Shown: positions 47,948 to 56,074 of the stretch, in pieces
How the letters are laid out: each line of letters starts with the position of its first letter
How positions within the stretch are numbered: position 1 is the first letter of the stretch
Assembly: GCF_042665255.1 (NCBI RefSeq)
Contig: NZ_JBHTCD010000015.1
DNA: 64,000 bases
Origin: Insolitispirillum peregrinum
GTDB taxonomy: Bacteria > Pseudomonadota > Alphaproteobacteria > Rhodospirillales > Rhodospirillaceae
Reading direction: 5' to 3' (one strand)
Translations under genes and position numbers: made by a program
Notes under the pieces: model-generated
What the model saw: the letters and a program-made list of their open reading frames with translations, nothing else
What the model was told of the DNA's origin: nothing
Database searches by the model: none

Positions 47948-49045
47948 TTATTGCACGCTGTCGTACTTGCCGTCCTGCCACTTGTACATCACAAAGCCCG
48001 GCGACTTCAGGTTACCCTTGTCGTCAAAGCTCAGAGGGCCAACCACGGTGTCAAAGGTGTTCGACGCCATCGCCTTGCGCAGATCGGTGTACTTGACGCT
48101 GCCAGCCTTGTTGGCGGCATCGGCGAACAGCTGCATGGCGGCATAGGCGTACAGCACATAGCCTTCCGGCTCGACGCCAGCGTCACGGAATTCCTTTACC
48201 ACCGCAGCCGAGTCAGCGTTCTTGCGCGGATCGGGAGCAAAGGTGAACATCACGTTGTTGGCGGCTGGACCGGCAGCGGTCACCAGTTCCGAGTTGGTCA
48301 TGGTGTCACCGCTGATGACGGTCAGCTTCAGGTCAGCCTGTTCAGCCTGACGCAGCAGCAGGGCGACTTCGGTGTGATAGCCACCGTAGGCCAGCACGTC
48401 GACGCCAGCGGTCTTCAGCTTGGAAATGATGCCGGTGTAGTCCTTTTCACCAGCGGTGATCGACTCACGCAGGACCGGGGTGATGCTTTTGGCGGCCAGT
48501 TCCTTGGCGATTTCGTCGGCCAGACCCTTGCCATAGGCGCTCTTGTCGTCGAGGACGGCGACCTTTTTGCCCTGGAAATGGTCGGCAATGTAATCGCCGC
48601 CGACCTTGCCCTGCTGGTCATCGCTGCCCATGATGCGGAAGATGTTTTTCAGGCCGCGGTCGGTCACCTTGGGGTTGGTGGAGACGGTGGCCATCAGGAT
48701 CTGGGATTCGTTGTACACGTCCGAGGCCGGGATGGTCGAGCTGGAGCACCAATGGCCGTGCATGAAGACGATCTTCTTGTTGACCATGGTGTTGGCCACA
48801 GACACCGCCTGCTTGGGATCGCAGGCATCATCCCCCACTTCGAGCTTCAGCTTCTGGCCCAGCACGCCGCCCTTGGCGTTGATGTCGGCCACCGCCTGCT
48901 CGGCACCCTTGCGGATCTGGTCCCCGTTGGAGGCATACTGACCGGTCATCGGGCCGGCAATGCCGACCGCCAGATCAGCGTGTGCAACGCCCGTCATTCC
49001 CATCAGGGCCACGCAGCACGTCGCCAGCAACGTCTTCTTGTTCAT
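47948..49045 (-). CDS. livJ: periplasmic substrate-binding protein of the Liv-type transporter
   Basis: Captures the substrate in the periplasm (Peripla_BP_6 fold). The 365-residue precursor has a signal peptide (MNKKTLLATCCVALMGMTGV, cleaved after about AHA at 23). The mature part shows VGIAGPMTGQYASNGDQI, the pair of Cys near HGHWCSSSTIP and GDDACDP, and VLAYGGYHTEVALLLRQAE. The ATG follows the gntR stop by 4 nt, and its GGAGG binding site overlaps that stop codon. Gap to livH is 168 nt. It could bind leucine/isoleucine/valine or another amide. Confidence 0.92.
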   Translation of the reverse strand: MNKKTLLATCCVALMGMTGVAHADLAVGIAGPMTGQYASNGDQIRKGAEQAVADINAKGGVLGQKLKLEVGDDACDPKQAVSVANTMVNKKIVFMHGHWCSSSTIPASDVYNESQILMATVSTNPKVTDRGLKNIFRIMGSDDQQGKVGGDYIADHFQGKKVAVLDDKSAYGKGLADEIAKELAAKSITPVLRESITAGEKDYTGIISKLKTAGVDVLAYGGYHTEVALLLRQAEQADLKLTVISGDTMTNSELVTAAGPAANNVMFTFAPDPRKNADSAAVVKEFRDAGVEPEGYVLYAYAAMQLFADAANKAGSVKYTDLRKAMASNTFDTVVGPLSFDDKGNLKSPGFVMYKWQDGKYDSVQ

Positions 49046-49049
49046 CCTT

Positions 49050-49739
49050 TTAGCCTCCGCTTGGTCTGTTTGTATGAATGTAAGTGACAAGAGATGCCCC
49101 CGCTTCGAGGACGTGGGCACGGGTTAACTGTGCGGCTGCATCGGCATCCCGGCGGCGAAAGGCCTCGAGGATGCCAACATGGCCGATGTTGGACCGGATC
49201 GGTTCACCGGCATCAAGTGCCAGTGAGGCCCGGACATAGCGTTCCAGCTTGTCGTACAGCGACCGCAGTTCGGCCATCAGGATCGGCCGGTTGGCATCGC
49301 GATACAGGGTGGAATGGAACAGCCAGTTCAGTTCGGTGCGGGCGCCCGCCTCTTCCTGCAGCCGGAAATTGTCCATGTGGCTCCAGGCAAGGTCGAGGCT
49401 GTCAGCGGTAATGCGCAAGGCTGCCTGCTGGGCGGCAAAGCTTTCCAGGGCGGCACGAATTTCAACATATTCGGTGATTTCGTCGGATGAGAACCCGGCG
49501 ACAACGGCACCCCGGTTGCGTTCGATGGTCACCAGACCTTCGGCTTCCAGACGCTTCAGGGCTTCGCGGACGGGAATCTTGCTGACATCAAACTGGGCGG
49601 CGATTTCATCCTGTCTTAGTGGTTCTCCTGGCGGGATGCTTCCCCCGATGATGGCGCTCTTGAGTGCCTGAGCAATGTAGTCGGACGTTGTGATCCGACT
49701 CACCTGAGGCAGGTGCAGATGGTCAAGGGAGCGGCTCAT
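49050..49739 (-). CDS. GntR/FCD-family transcriptional regulator, probable liv operon regulator
   Basis: The 229-residue protein has an N-terminal winged helix (about 17-80; LRQDEIAAQFDVSKIPVREA, LKRLEAEGLV) and an all-alpha FCD ligand-binding domain (about 90-220) with the family's Asp/His metal or ligand positions (RTELNWLFHSTLYRDANRP, IGHVGILEAFRRRD). It is the first gene of a six-gene leftward unit and is coupled to the binding-protein gene. A matching operator stands 24 nt upstream of its start, so it probably regulates itself and the transporter. Confidence 0.88.
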   Translation of the reverse strand: MSRSLDHLHLPQVSRITTSDYIAQALKSAIIGGSIPPGEPLRQDEIAAQFDVSKIPVREALKRLEAEGLVTIERNRGAVVAGFSSDEITEYVEIRAALESFAAQQAALRITADSLDLAWSHMDNFRLQEEAGARTELNWLFHSTLYRDANRPILMAELRSLYDKLERYVRASLALDAGEPIRSNIGHVGILEAFRRRDADAAAQLTRAHVLEAGASLVTYIHTNRPSGG

Positions 49740-49762
49740 CTGGATTCACCACCGTTTGAGAT

Positions 49763-49774
49763 ATCGTATACCAT
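49763..49774. promoter_or_regulatory. candidate GntR operator
   Basis: ATCGTATACCAT fits the GntR-family consensus (pyrimidine-GT-A/C, 0-1 base, G/T-AC-pyrimidine) around the palindrome GTATAC. It lies 24 nt upstream of the regulator's ATG, where bound protein could block transcription. Confidence 0.5.
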
Positions 49775-49985
49775 ATTTCGCATACCTCCCATGCGCCTGT
49801 AAAGATCAAACAGCCCAAGAGGGGGGCAGGGCGGCTGTTTGCATAATTTTTGCACAGAAAAAGCGCAGGTCGTAACAAAAGATACTGAAACAGGCAGCCT
49901 GCCTCCTTTCGTGGCATGCAGGGCTGCCCTGTTAAAAAATCATGGAATATCAGGAGGCTACCTTGACGGGTGGGGCTGATTGAAC

Positions 49986-50062
49986 CCTCTGGCATTTCGC
50001 AAATGCGAAGATGAATGGTCTGCGAATCGGCAAAAATGCCAGAGGAAAAGTCTGCGAATCGG
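49986..50062. repeat. inverted and direct repeat cluster
   Basis: CCTCTGGCATTT (49986-49997) is matched perfectly by AAATGCCAGAGG (50034-50045). The 13-mer GTCTGCGAATCGG occurs twice (50018-50030 and 50050-50062), each followed by A-rich sequence and AAATGCC. The palindrome GCATTTCGCAAATGC overlaps the left arm. Confidence 0.8.
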
Positions 50063-50079
50063 GGGAAATGCCGAACTGC

Positions 50080-50181
50080 TCCGTGAAAAGCGCGCCCCAG
50101 GCCTGTGCCTGATCGCTGCGGCTCCTTTTCCTCGGAACGGTCGCAGTGTTCTGGCGCAGACTGGAGCGCGCTTTTCACGGA
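50080..50181. repeat. 102-nt imperfect palindrome
   Basis: Perfect 16-bp outer arms TCCGTGAAAAGCGCGC (50080-50095) and GCGCGCTTTTCACGGA (50166-50181). The inner 70 nt continue to pair with interruptions (CTGTGCC against CTGCGCC, CTGCGGC against CTGCGAC), giving arms of about 45 nt. It ends 54 nt before the stop codon end of the nuclease-like gene and could be its terminator, a mobile palindrome or a protein-binding site. Confidence 0.8.
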
Positions 50182-50235
50182 ATCATTTGAAATTTTTGCC
50201 GTTCTTATGAACTTAAGATGGCCAGGTCGTCCTGA

Positions 50236-51888
50236 TCATTTCGTTGTTTTATAGATTTCATCCACACGGGAGAACATGTCATTGCCGGATTTGAAGGTAT
50301 ATTCTTCTTCCATGTCAAAGCTGATATCGACTTCATCTGGTAAGTCCTTGGCATAAATCAGGCAAAGGTCGTCCAGATAGTATCTGTTGCGTTTCTTGTT
50401 GTTGAACTGGGGGCTGGTCAGTTGGGCATTGCTGAAAATGCTGGGGCCACGGTGAAATCCCCAATCCATCGTCGTGGTGGAGGAAATGGAGTACGGGCGG
50501 GCATAGGGAGAAAAGCGGACCTTGTGCCGGGGCGGCTTCGGCTTGATTGGGCCTGCGCTGGGGGAAACCGGGGCAATATGATCAATCTGTGGGTCCAGCA
50601 CGATGCCATCCCCAATATCGCCGGGGTCGCCCTGATGCTTGGCGTCGGAACGGTAGATGTTGCCTTGCAGGGAGAGCCAGTCGACCGGGACGCTGGTTTT
50701 GCTCCACAAATCGGCCTCCCTTCGTCGCAAGAGCCACTGATTGGTGACGATGATCAGGGCCTTCATTTCCTGCGTGAAGGACATGGCGTTGAAATTCTTG
50801 CTCAGGTACTCGCCATCAATGTCAACAGGGCCACCATTCTCGTTCTGCACGCACCCTTTCAGCAAGCCTTTCAGGGCCAGATAGTCGAGCACTTCATAGG
50901 GGCGGCTGTGGCGGGGAGGCAGGGCATAAATTTTTCTCTGGTCGAACTGCTTGATTTTCTTGGCAAAGCGGAAATCAGAAATCAGATCCTCGCGGAAGGG
51001 GGTCAGACCGAGGACCCCGCTGGAATCAACACTCGTCCTGCTTGTGTAATGGGTGTCCAGCAAGGCCCACAGTTTGCCGCTGTCAACGGTAACAGAGGGA
51101 GCTTTGGGAATCATGACGCTCTGAGTGACGTTGCCCTGATGGGTGCCGATGTTGGTCAGCAACGGGACGACAGGCATGCTGTTGCTGGGGGCTCTGGCGA
51201 ACAAGGCCGTCCGGATTGCTTCATGCAAAGTGCGAGGGGTTGCGTAATAGGTTGCAAAATTGGCTTTCAGTGCGGCGGCGTTGCCCTGCAACCAGGTGCC
51301 GACCAGCGTGGAGAGTGTGTTGCCGTTTTTCTGTATGGCATCGGCGGTGAACAGATCGGACAGTTGAAAATTGATGCTCTGACCGTTCAGCCCGGTCGGG
51401 ATACGAGGGTCAAGGCCGTCGTTGTAGGTGCAGGTAATTTTACAGATCGAAAAGCCGGGGGCCTTGGACAGTTCGCTTTCGAACTGCGTTTTCCACTGCG
51501 ACAGGTTGGTTTCGGTGCGCATGGGGACCAGGTTTTTGCAGCAGCGCGGCCCACCGCAGGAATCGGCAATCAAGTGACCGGACTGGGTACCGGGACGGTG
51601 GTAATCATGCAATAGATCATGCGGATGATAACCGTCGTAATATTCCCATGACGGCGACCAGAAGGCGATGGAATGGGTGGTGTTGTGGACATCTTTGCGG
51701 GTGCAGGTGCCGCAGGGCTGGATTGACCCGCTGTGGTACGATGACAGAATGGCAAACACCCCATTGGGACGCTCGCGCAGCTCCTGCCTGAGTTCGGTGA
51801 CGGTCGTGCCATCGACCGTCTTGAGCAGGGTCTGGGTATAGCTGGCCGTTGTAATATCATAGGCGATATACAGGCAGGCTCGCGTCAT
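50236..51888 (-). CDS. unrecognised protein with DNA/RNA non-specific endonuclease-like and HNH-like motifs
   Basis: I do not recognise this 550-residue protein as a whole. Residues 104-132 (SGHLIADSCGGPRCCKNLVP, then TNLSQW) match the core of DNA/RNA non-specific endonucleases of the Endonuclea_NS_2 kind (GHL...GG...NLVP...N). Residues 434-500 (QIDHIAPVS, later SNAQLTSPQFNNKKRNR) match the spacing style of HNH nucleases: D436-H437-I-x-P, N487, N496/N497-K. There are Cys pairs at 59/62 and 116/117, no signal peptide and no membrane helix. GC content is visibly lower than in its neighbours. A GGAGA site lies 8 nt before the ATG. It could be an interbacterial or antiphage nuclease; no partner or immunity gene is evident. 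Confidence 0.6.
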   Translation of the reverse strand: MTRACLYIAYDITTASYTQTLLKTVDGTTVTELRQELRERPNGVFAILSSYHSGSIQPCGTCTRKDVHNTTHSIAFWSPSWEYYDGYHPHDLLHDYHRPGTQSGHLIADSCGGPRCCKNLVPMRTETNLSQWKTQFESELSKAPGFSICKITCTYNDGLDPRIPTGLNGQSINFQLSDLFTADAIQKNGNTLSTLVGTWLQGNAAALKANFATYYATPRTLHEAIRTALFARAPSNSMPVVPLLTNIGTHQGNVTQSVMIPKAPSVTVDSGKLWALLDTHYTSRTSVDSSGVLGLTPFREDLISDFRFAKKIKQFDQRKIYALPPRHSRPYEVLDYLALKGLLKGCVQNENGGPVDIDGEYLSKNFNAMSFTQEMKALIIVTNQWLLRRREADLWSKTSVPVDWLSLQGNIYRSDAKHQGDPGDIGDGIVLDPQIDHIAPVSPSAGPIKPKPPRHKVRFSPYARPYSISSTTTMDWGFHRGPSIFSNAQLTSPQFNNKKRNRYYLDDLCLIYAKDLPDEVDISFDMEEEYTFKSGNDMFSRVDEIYKTTK

Positions 51889-52010
51889 CGGGCGTCTCCG
51901 GGTGTGGTGGGAAAGGCCATGATAGGCGATCCGGAGGTTGCCGTGCTCTGTTCTCTGCGGGGTGTGTCTTTATGGAATTACTTCTTTACCGATAGTCCGG
52001 GCCACAGGGC

Positions 52011-53465
52011 TCAGACCATCAGGCTCAGGACAACCATCCACACCGCGACCACCACCGAACCACTCAGAACAAAGCGGCCATTCCAGTCACGGCCAACGAC
52101 TTTGGTCGAAACGCCGGACTGGCGGGCGATGCTGAGGGTGGCGGCTCCGACCGGGGTGGTGCAGGCAGACAAGGCCCAGGCTCCCATCAGGCCGCTGGTC
52201 AGCACCAGCGGGTGAATGCCGTGGGCGGCCAGCCCCGACAGGCCGTTGCCGATCAGGGTGGCGGAAACGATCTGCGGCACGCCATAGCGGGCCGCCACCA
52301 TCATGCCCCACACCAGCGCAATGGTCAGCAGGATCGGCGGCAGGGCGACATGGGCCAGCAGATCGGCAATGGTCGAGGGCGTCAGGTATGCGGCAGCCAC
52401 TGCGCCGAAAAAGGTCGCGCCCCCCAGAACGGCAAACTCGGTGCGAAAGGCGGGCATCGAGATTTCCAGCCGCCGCGCCAGTCGGCGGGTGGCCAGAACC
52501 GGCGCCAACAGCGGGCTGCTGCGCCATGCCTGCACCGCCAGCCACAGCCAGGCGCTGAGCGGCACCACCACCATCGCGGAAATGACCGGACGGATATCCA
52601 GCAGCCATGCCATGCCGAGCACGGCGGTGATGACGCTGCCGACCAGCAGCACCAACTGCCCCATCGGAGCCCACGACGGAGGCACCGCCGGCTTGGGCAG
52701 CGGGGTGGTGATGGTGCCGCGCAGGCCGGGGGGGAAGGTCAGGCGGTCAATCGCCCAGCCCAGCAGCAGCAGCAGGACGGTCAGCACCCCTTGCACCGGC
52801 AACAGGTGGGCCAGATCAACACCGGGAATGGCGGCCTGCATGACGGCAAAGGACACTGACAACGGCGACCAGACGGTCATCATGGCAAAGCCCTGCAACA
52901 GGGCGGTCATCATCCGTTGCTTGCGAATGTCGGCGATCCGCTGGTCGCCGCCAGCGGCGTCGAGGGTGTTGCCACGCTGGACCATCACTCCCAACAGGGT
53001 GAGGACGCCAAAGTTCAGGATCACCGCAATCAGGTGGCTGCCGACCGACAGCACGGTATAGCGCCGTCCGGGGGGTTGGCGGACCATCACATCCCCGCAT
53101 CGCTGGATCAGCGGCGAGGTTTCTGCCGCATCACGCAACAGGCTGACGGCGGCAAACAGGCCAATGACAAAGGCTGCCGAGTTCAGCCCGTGCATTACCA
53201 CCGCGCCGCCATGGGGGTGAAGGAGCAGAGTCCCGACGGTCGCCACCCCGCAAAAAGCCAGCATGATGTGGCCCCCGCGCGTCAGCGCCACCGCCTCCAA
53301 AAGCATGAAGACCACCGTTGCGGCAGCAGCGGCGGTCCTGGCAGCGGGCAGGGCGGTGAACTCGCCGACGATGGCGGCGATGATGATCACCACCACTGCC
53401 ACCGTCGAACAAATCAGACGAACACGAACAAGACCTGCCATGGCAGGCGCAGAAGACGAAGACAT
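52011..53465 (-). CDS. multi-spanning inner-membrane permease of unknown substrate
   Basis: The 484-residue protein is mostly hydrophobic, with about twelve predicted helices separated by short loops; the central loop (near 215-240) holds GGDQRIADIRKQRMMTALLQ. The layout of two halves and re-entrant, Gly/Ala/Pro-rich stretches (LSACTTPVGAATLSIARQSG) recalls the ion-transporter superfamily (CitMHS/ArsB/DctM-like), but I cannot name the family. The ATG at 53465 lies 2 nt after the stop of the FAD oxidoreductase, so the two are coupled and may handle the same compound. Confidence 0.65.
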   Translation of the reverse strand: MSSSSAPAMAGLVRVRLICSTVAVVVIIIAAIVGEFTALPAARTAAAAATVVFMLLEAVALTRGGHIMLAFCGVATVGTLLLHPHGGAVVMHGLNSAAFVIGLFAAVSLLRDAAETSPLIQRCGDVMVRQPPGRRYTVLSVGSHLIAVILNFGVLTLLGVMVQRGNTLDAAGGDQRIADIRKQRMMTALLQGFAMMTVWSPLSVSFAVMQAAIPGVDLAHLLPVQGVLTVLLLLLGWAIDRLTFPPGLRGTITTPLPKPAVPPSWAPMGQLVLLVGSVITAVLGMAWLLDIRPVISAMVVVPLSAWLWLAVQAWRSSPLLAPVLATRRLARRLEISMPAFRTEFAVLGGATFFGAVAAAYLTPSTIADLLAHVALPPILLTIALVWGMMVAARYGVPQIVSATLIGNGLSGLAAHGIHPLVLTSGLMGAWALSACTTPVGAATLSIARQSGVSTKVVGRDWNGRFVLSGSVVVAVWMVVLSLMV

Positions 53466-53467
53466 GT

Positions 53468-54757
53468 TTAGAATGTGACCGGCATCAGATGAGACACTTG
53501 GGCACCCAAGGAATAAAAGGCTTCCTGAGCTTTCTGCCACTTGGCATCATGCGGGTCGGTCAGCGGCAAGGGCAAGTCTTCCGCGCCCTTTCTCCCCAGA
53601 ATATGGTCGGCAATTTCACGTCCGAACACCGTGCCGGGCGAAATGCCACGGCCATTGTAACCGCTGAAGCTGATCACGTTCTCCGCCAGCCGGTGGAACC
53701 GGGGCAGGTTGTCGGCGGTCAGGCCGATCTTGCCGTACCATTCTGCTTCGAATTCGACATTCGCCAGCGACGGATAGATCGCCGCCAGTGCCCGTTTGGC
53801 CCAGGCGCGATGGACCGCGTGACCGGTTCCGGCAAAGGACCCGACGCTGCCGATCACCATCCGCCCGGCATGATCCAGCCGATAGGAATGCAGCACCGAA
53901 CGGGTATCCCAGCAGCCTTGCCGCTCGGGCAGAATCCCGGCCAGTTGTTCGGTGGACAGTGGACGGGTGGCACAGTTGAAATAGGGCAGGTGAACCTGTT
54001 CCTGCCGCAGGGCGGGCCACGGGCCATCCATGCGGGTATAGGCATCGCTGGCCATCACCACCCACGGGGCGGTGACACTGCCGCTGGCAGTGCGGGCGGT
54101 CCAGTTGCTTCCGCTGCGCTCGACCGCCAGCACCGGGGTGCCGGTGAAAATCCGGGCGCCTGCGGCAAGGGCGGCTTTGGCCAGCCCGCGCACATAGGCC
54201 AGCGGCTGAATGGTCCCGGCCCGCTTGTCCCACAGCGCCCCGGTGTAGACCGATGTGCCCAGTTTGGCGGTGGCATCGCTGGCGTTGAGCAGAACCACCG
54301 GCGCTCCCAGCCCCTGCCATTCGGCCTCGCGCTGTTGCAGTTCTTCGAGGCCCTTTTGCCCGACGGCGCAGTGCAGGGTGCCAACCGGTTCGGCTTCGCA
54401 GGGAATGCCGTACTTGTTGATCACGCCATAGACGTACTGCGGGCCATCCCCCAGCGCGGTCAGCAGGCGCTGGCCATAATCGGTCCCCAGCGTTCTGGTC
54501 AGATCGCTGGGCATCACCCACATGCCGGCATTGACCAGACCGACGTTCCGCCCGGCTCCGCCATAGCCGACCTCAACGGCTTCCAGCACGACGGCTTTCA
54601 CGCCGTTTTCGGCCAGATGCAGGGCGGCAGAGCAGCCGGTGAAGCCGCCTCCGACAATGATGACATCGGCGGTCAGTGACGCGGTGAGGGACGAGGTTTG
54701 CGGGGCGGCCGGGGCTGACATTTCCCACAGGCCATGGGAATGGGGATCGTTGAGCAT
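53468..54757 (-). CDS. FAD-dependent amine/amino acid oxidoreductase (DAO family)
   Basis: The 429-residue flavoprotein has an N-terminal Rossmann motif (DVIIVGGGFTGCSAALHLAE, residues about 31-50), the acidic ribose-binding residue in VVLEA, and the C-terminal FAD motif SFSGYNGRGISPGTVFGREI. It resembles gamma-glutamylputrescine oxidase/glycine oxidase-type enzymes that oxidise an amine to an imine. The substrate cannot be set from sequence. The downstream permease gene is coupled, which suggests uptake and oxidation of a small amine or amino acid. Confidence 0.8.
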   Translation of the reverse strand: MLNDPHSHGLWEMSAPAAPQTSSLTASLTADVIIVGGGFTGCSAALHLAENGVKAVVLEAVEVGYGGAGRNVGLVNAGMWVMPSDLTRTLGTDYGQRLLTALGDGPQYVYGVINKYGIPCEAEPVGTLHCAVGQKGLEELQQREAEWQGLGAPVVLLNASDATAKLGTSVYTGALWDKRAGTIQPLAYVRGLAKAALAAGARIFTGTPVLAVERSGSNWTARTASGSVTAPWVVMASDAYTRMDGPWPALRQEQVHLPYFNCATRPLSTEQLAGILPERQGCWDTRSVLHSYRLDHAGRMVIGSVGSFAGTGHAVHRAWAKRALAAIYPSLANVEFEAEWYGKIGLTADNLPRFHRLAENVISFSGYNGRGISPGTVFGREIADHILGRKGAEDLPLPLTDPHDAKWQKAQEAFYSLGAQVSHLMPVTF

Positions 54758-54988
54758 GGGGCGGCACTCTTTTGTGGTATCACCGACGCTTCAGGTGACC
54801 GGAACAGTGTGTCTTGCTGTGCAGCATGATGCCAAGCGACCTTTGTGCAACAGGTTATTCGCGGATGGAATGGGGCATGCCGTTTATCGTCAGACTGATG
54901 GAAAAACGCCTGTGGACCATCTTCAGACTTTGTTTAGGGTCATTCCCGTACAAGGGGAGACTGCCCTGAAACCATCCGGACTGTTGCC

Positions 54989-56068
54989 GTGCCGAAAACG
55001 CCGCCGTTAACCAAAGGGACTCTCGCCGGTTTGGCCTTTATCTGGGCCAATACGGCCTTGCTGTACGGGGCGACGGTGCCTGACCTGTTGCACCGGACAC
55101 TGGTTCCGGCGGTGGGGGGCGAGATTGCCAGCAAGGTTAGTGGTGCCGTGCCCCAGCCGTTGCCGTTGCTGGCGCGCCTGTTGGGCATTGCCGCCTTGCC
55201 GCCGCGCGCCCCGATCATTGATACCGTCCCGGCATCGGATCGGGTTTCGGCCCAGATGAGCGCCGAAATGGTGCGGGCCCTGTATCGGGACCTTGGCTAT
55301 GGTCTGTATGATGTCATCCGCGATGACCAGCCGGTGCCGCGCGTTTTTCTGGCCTCGATCCCGGATGATCTGAGCGTTCTGCGGGACTCGGCGTTCCGCA
55401 AGAGTTTGTTCCTGCGCACCCTGTTGCCGTTGATCCTGCGGGTGAACGAAGAAATCAACGCCGACCGTGAACGGGTCGAAGTGATCTTGCAGCAGAAAAA
55501 GACCACCGGCCATTTCCGCGCCTATGAACAGCACTGGCTGGACGGCAAGGTGCGGGAATACGGGCTGGCCCCCGGCGAGTACAAGGCGCTGTTGACCCGG
55601 CTGGACGTGGTGCCGCCGTCGTTGGCACTGGCGCAGGCCGCCGAGGAGTCGGGCTGGGGGACATCCCGTTTTGCCCGCACCGGCAATGCGCTGTTCGGGC
55701 AGTGGACGTGGAACCGCAGCAAGGGCATGACGCCACAGGATGCTGCCCCCGGCACATCGCATGCGGTGAAAAGCTTTCCGAGTCTGTTGCTGGCGGTGAA
55801 GGCCTATGCCCACAACCTTAATACCCATCGCGCCTATGCGCCGTTCCGGCAGGAACGGGCGGCTGTGCGCGAACGGGGGGAGGCGGTGCGTGGGTATACT
55901 CTGGCCAACACCCTGCACCGTTATTCTGAACGCGGGACCGCCTATGTCGATACCTTGCACGATTTGATGCGCGGCAACAATCTGCCCGCCCTTGATGATG
56001 CCCGGCTGTCCTCGACGCCGCTGGAAATGGCCAGTCTGGAAGAACGCCCGCAGCCGACCAAACGCTGA
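54989..56068 (+). CDS. Bax-like glucosaminidase family protein
   Basis: Predicted peptidoglycan-acting hydrolase of the mannosyl-glycoprotein endo-beta-N-acetylglucosaminidase-like (GH73-type) family, as in E. coli Bax. The 359-residue protein has an uncleaved N-terminal hydrophobic segment (about 10-30), then a domain with the signature LALAQAAEESGWGTSRFART (Glu in EESGWG is the likely catalytic residue) and GNALFGQWTW, followed by SFPSLLLAVKAYAHNLNTH. The start is GTG with a weak binding site. It is divergent from the oxidoreductase-permease pair. Confidence 0.82.
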   Translation: MPKTPPLTKGTLAGLAFIWANTALLYGATVPDLLHRTLVPAVGGEIASKVSGAVPQPLPLLARLLGIAALPPRAPIIDTVPASDRVSAQMSAEMVRALYRDLGYGLYDVIRDDQPVPRVFLASIPDDLSVLRDSAFRKSLFLRTLLPLILRVNEEINADRERVEVILQQKKTTGHFRAYEQHWLDGKVREYGLAPGEYKALLTRLDVVPPSLALAQAAEESGWGTSRFARTGNALFGQWTWNRSKGMTPQDAAPGTSHAVKSFPSLLLAVKAYAHNLNTHRAYAPFRQERAAVRERGEAVRGYTLANTLHRYSERGTAYVDTLHDLMRGNNLPALDDARLSSTPLEMASLEERPQPTKR

Positions 56069-56074
56069 GGGTGT

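Larger units (their letters stand above)
49740..50235. other. 496-nt repeat-rich intergenic region
   Basis: No gene is supported. From the liv side it holds the GntR site, an inverted repeat CAAACAGCC/GGCTGTTTG (49807-49841), a short AT-rich stretch, and from 49980 a block of inverted and direct repeats listed separately. It lies between the gntR start and the stop of the nuclease-like gene, so it should contain the liv promoter and a terminator. Confidence 0.6.

Noticed and set aside
49986..50062. CRISPR-like array
   Set aside because: Only two direct copies of 13 nt, unequal context, and no spacers of regular length or cas genes.
49723..50178. 151-codon leftward frame in the repeat-rich gap
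   Set aside because: It crosses the long palindrome and the GntR operator, overlaps the gntR start and shows no protein-like pattern; not a credible immunity or antitoxin gene.
49980..50210. 76-codon rightward frame that could be a small partner of the nuclease-like gene
   Set aside because: It is made almost wholly of the repeats and palindrome and has no ribosome binding site.
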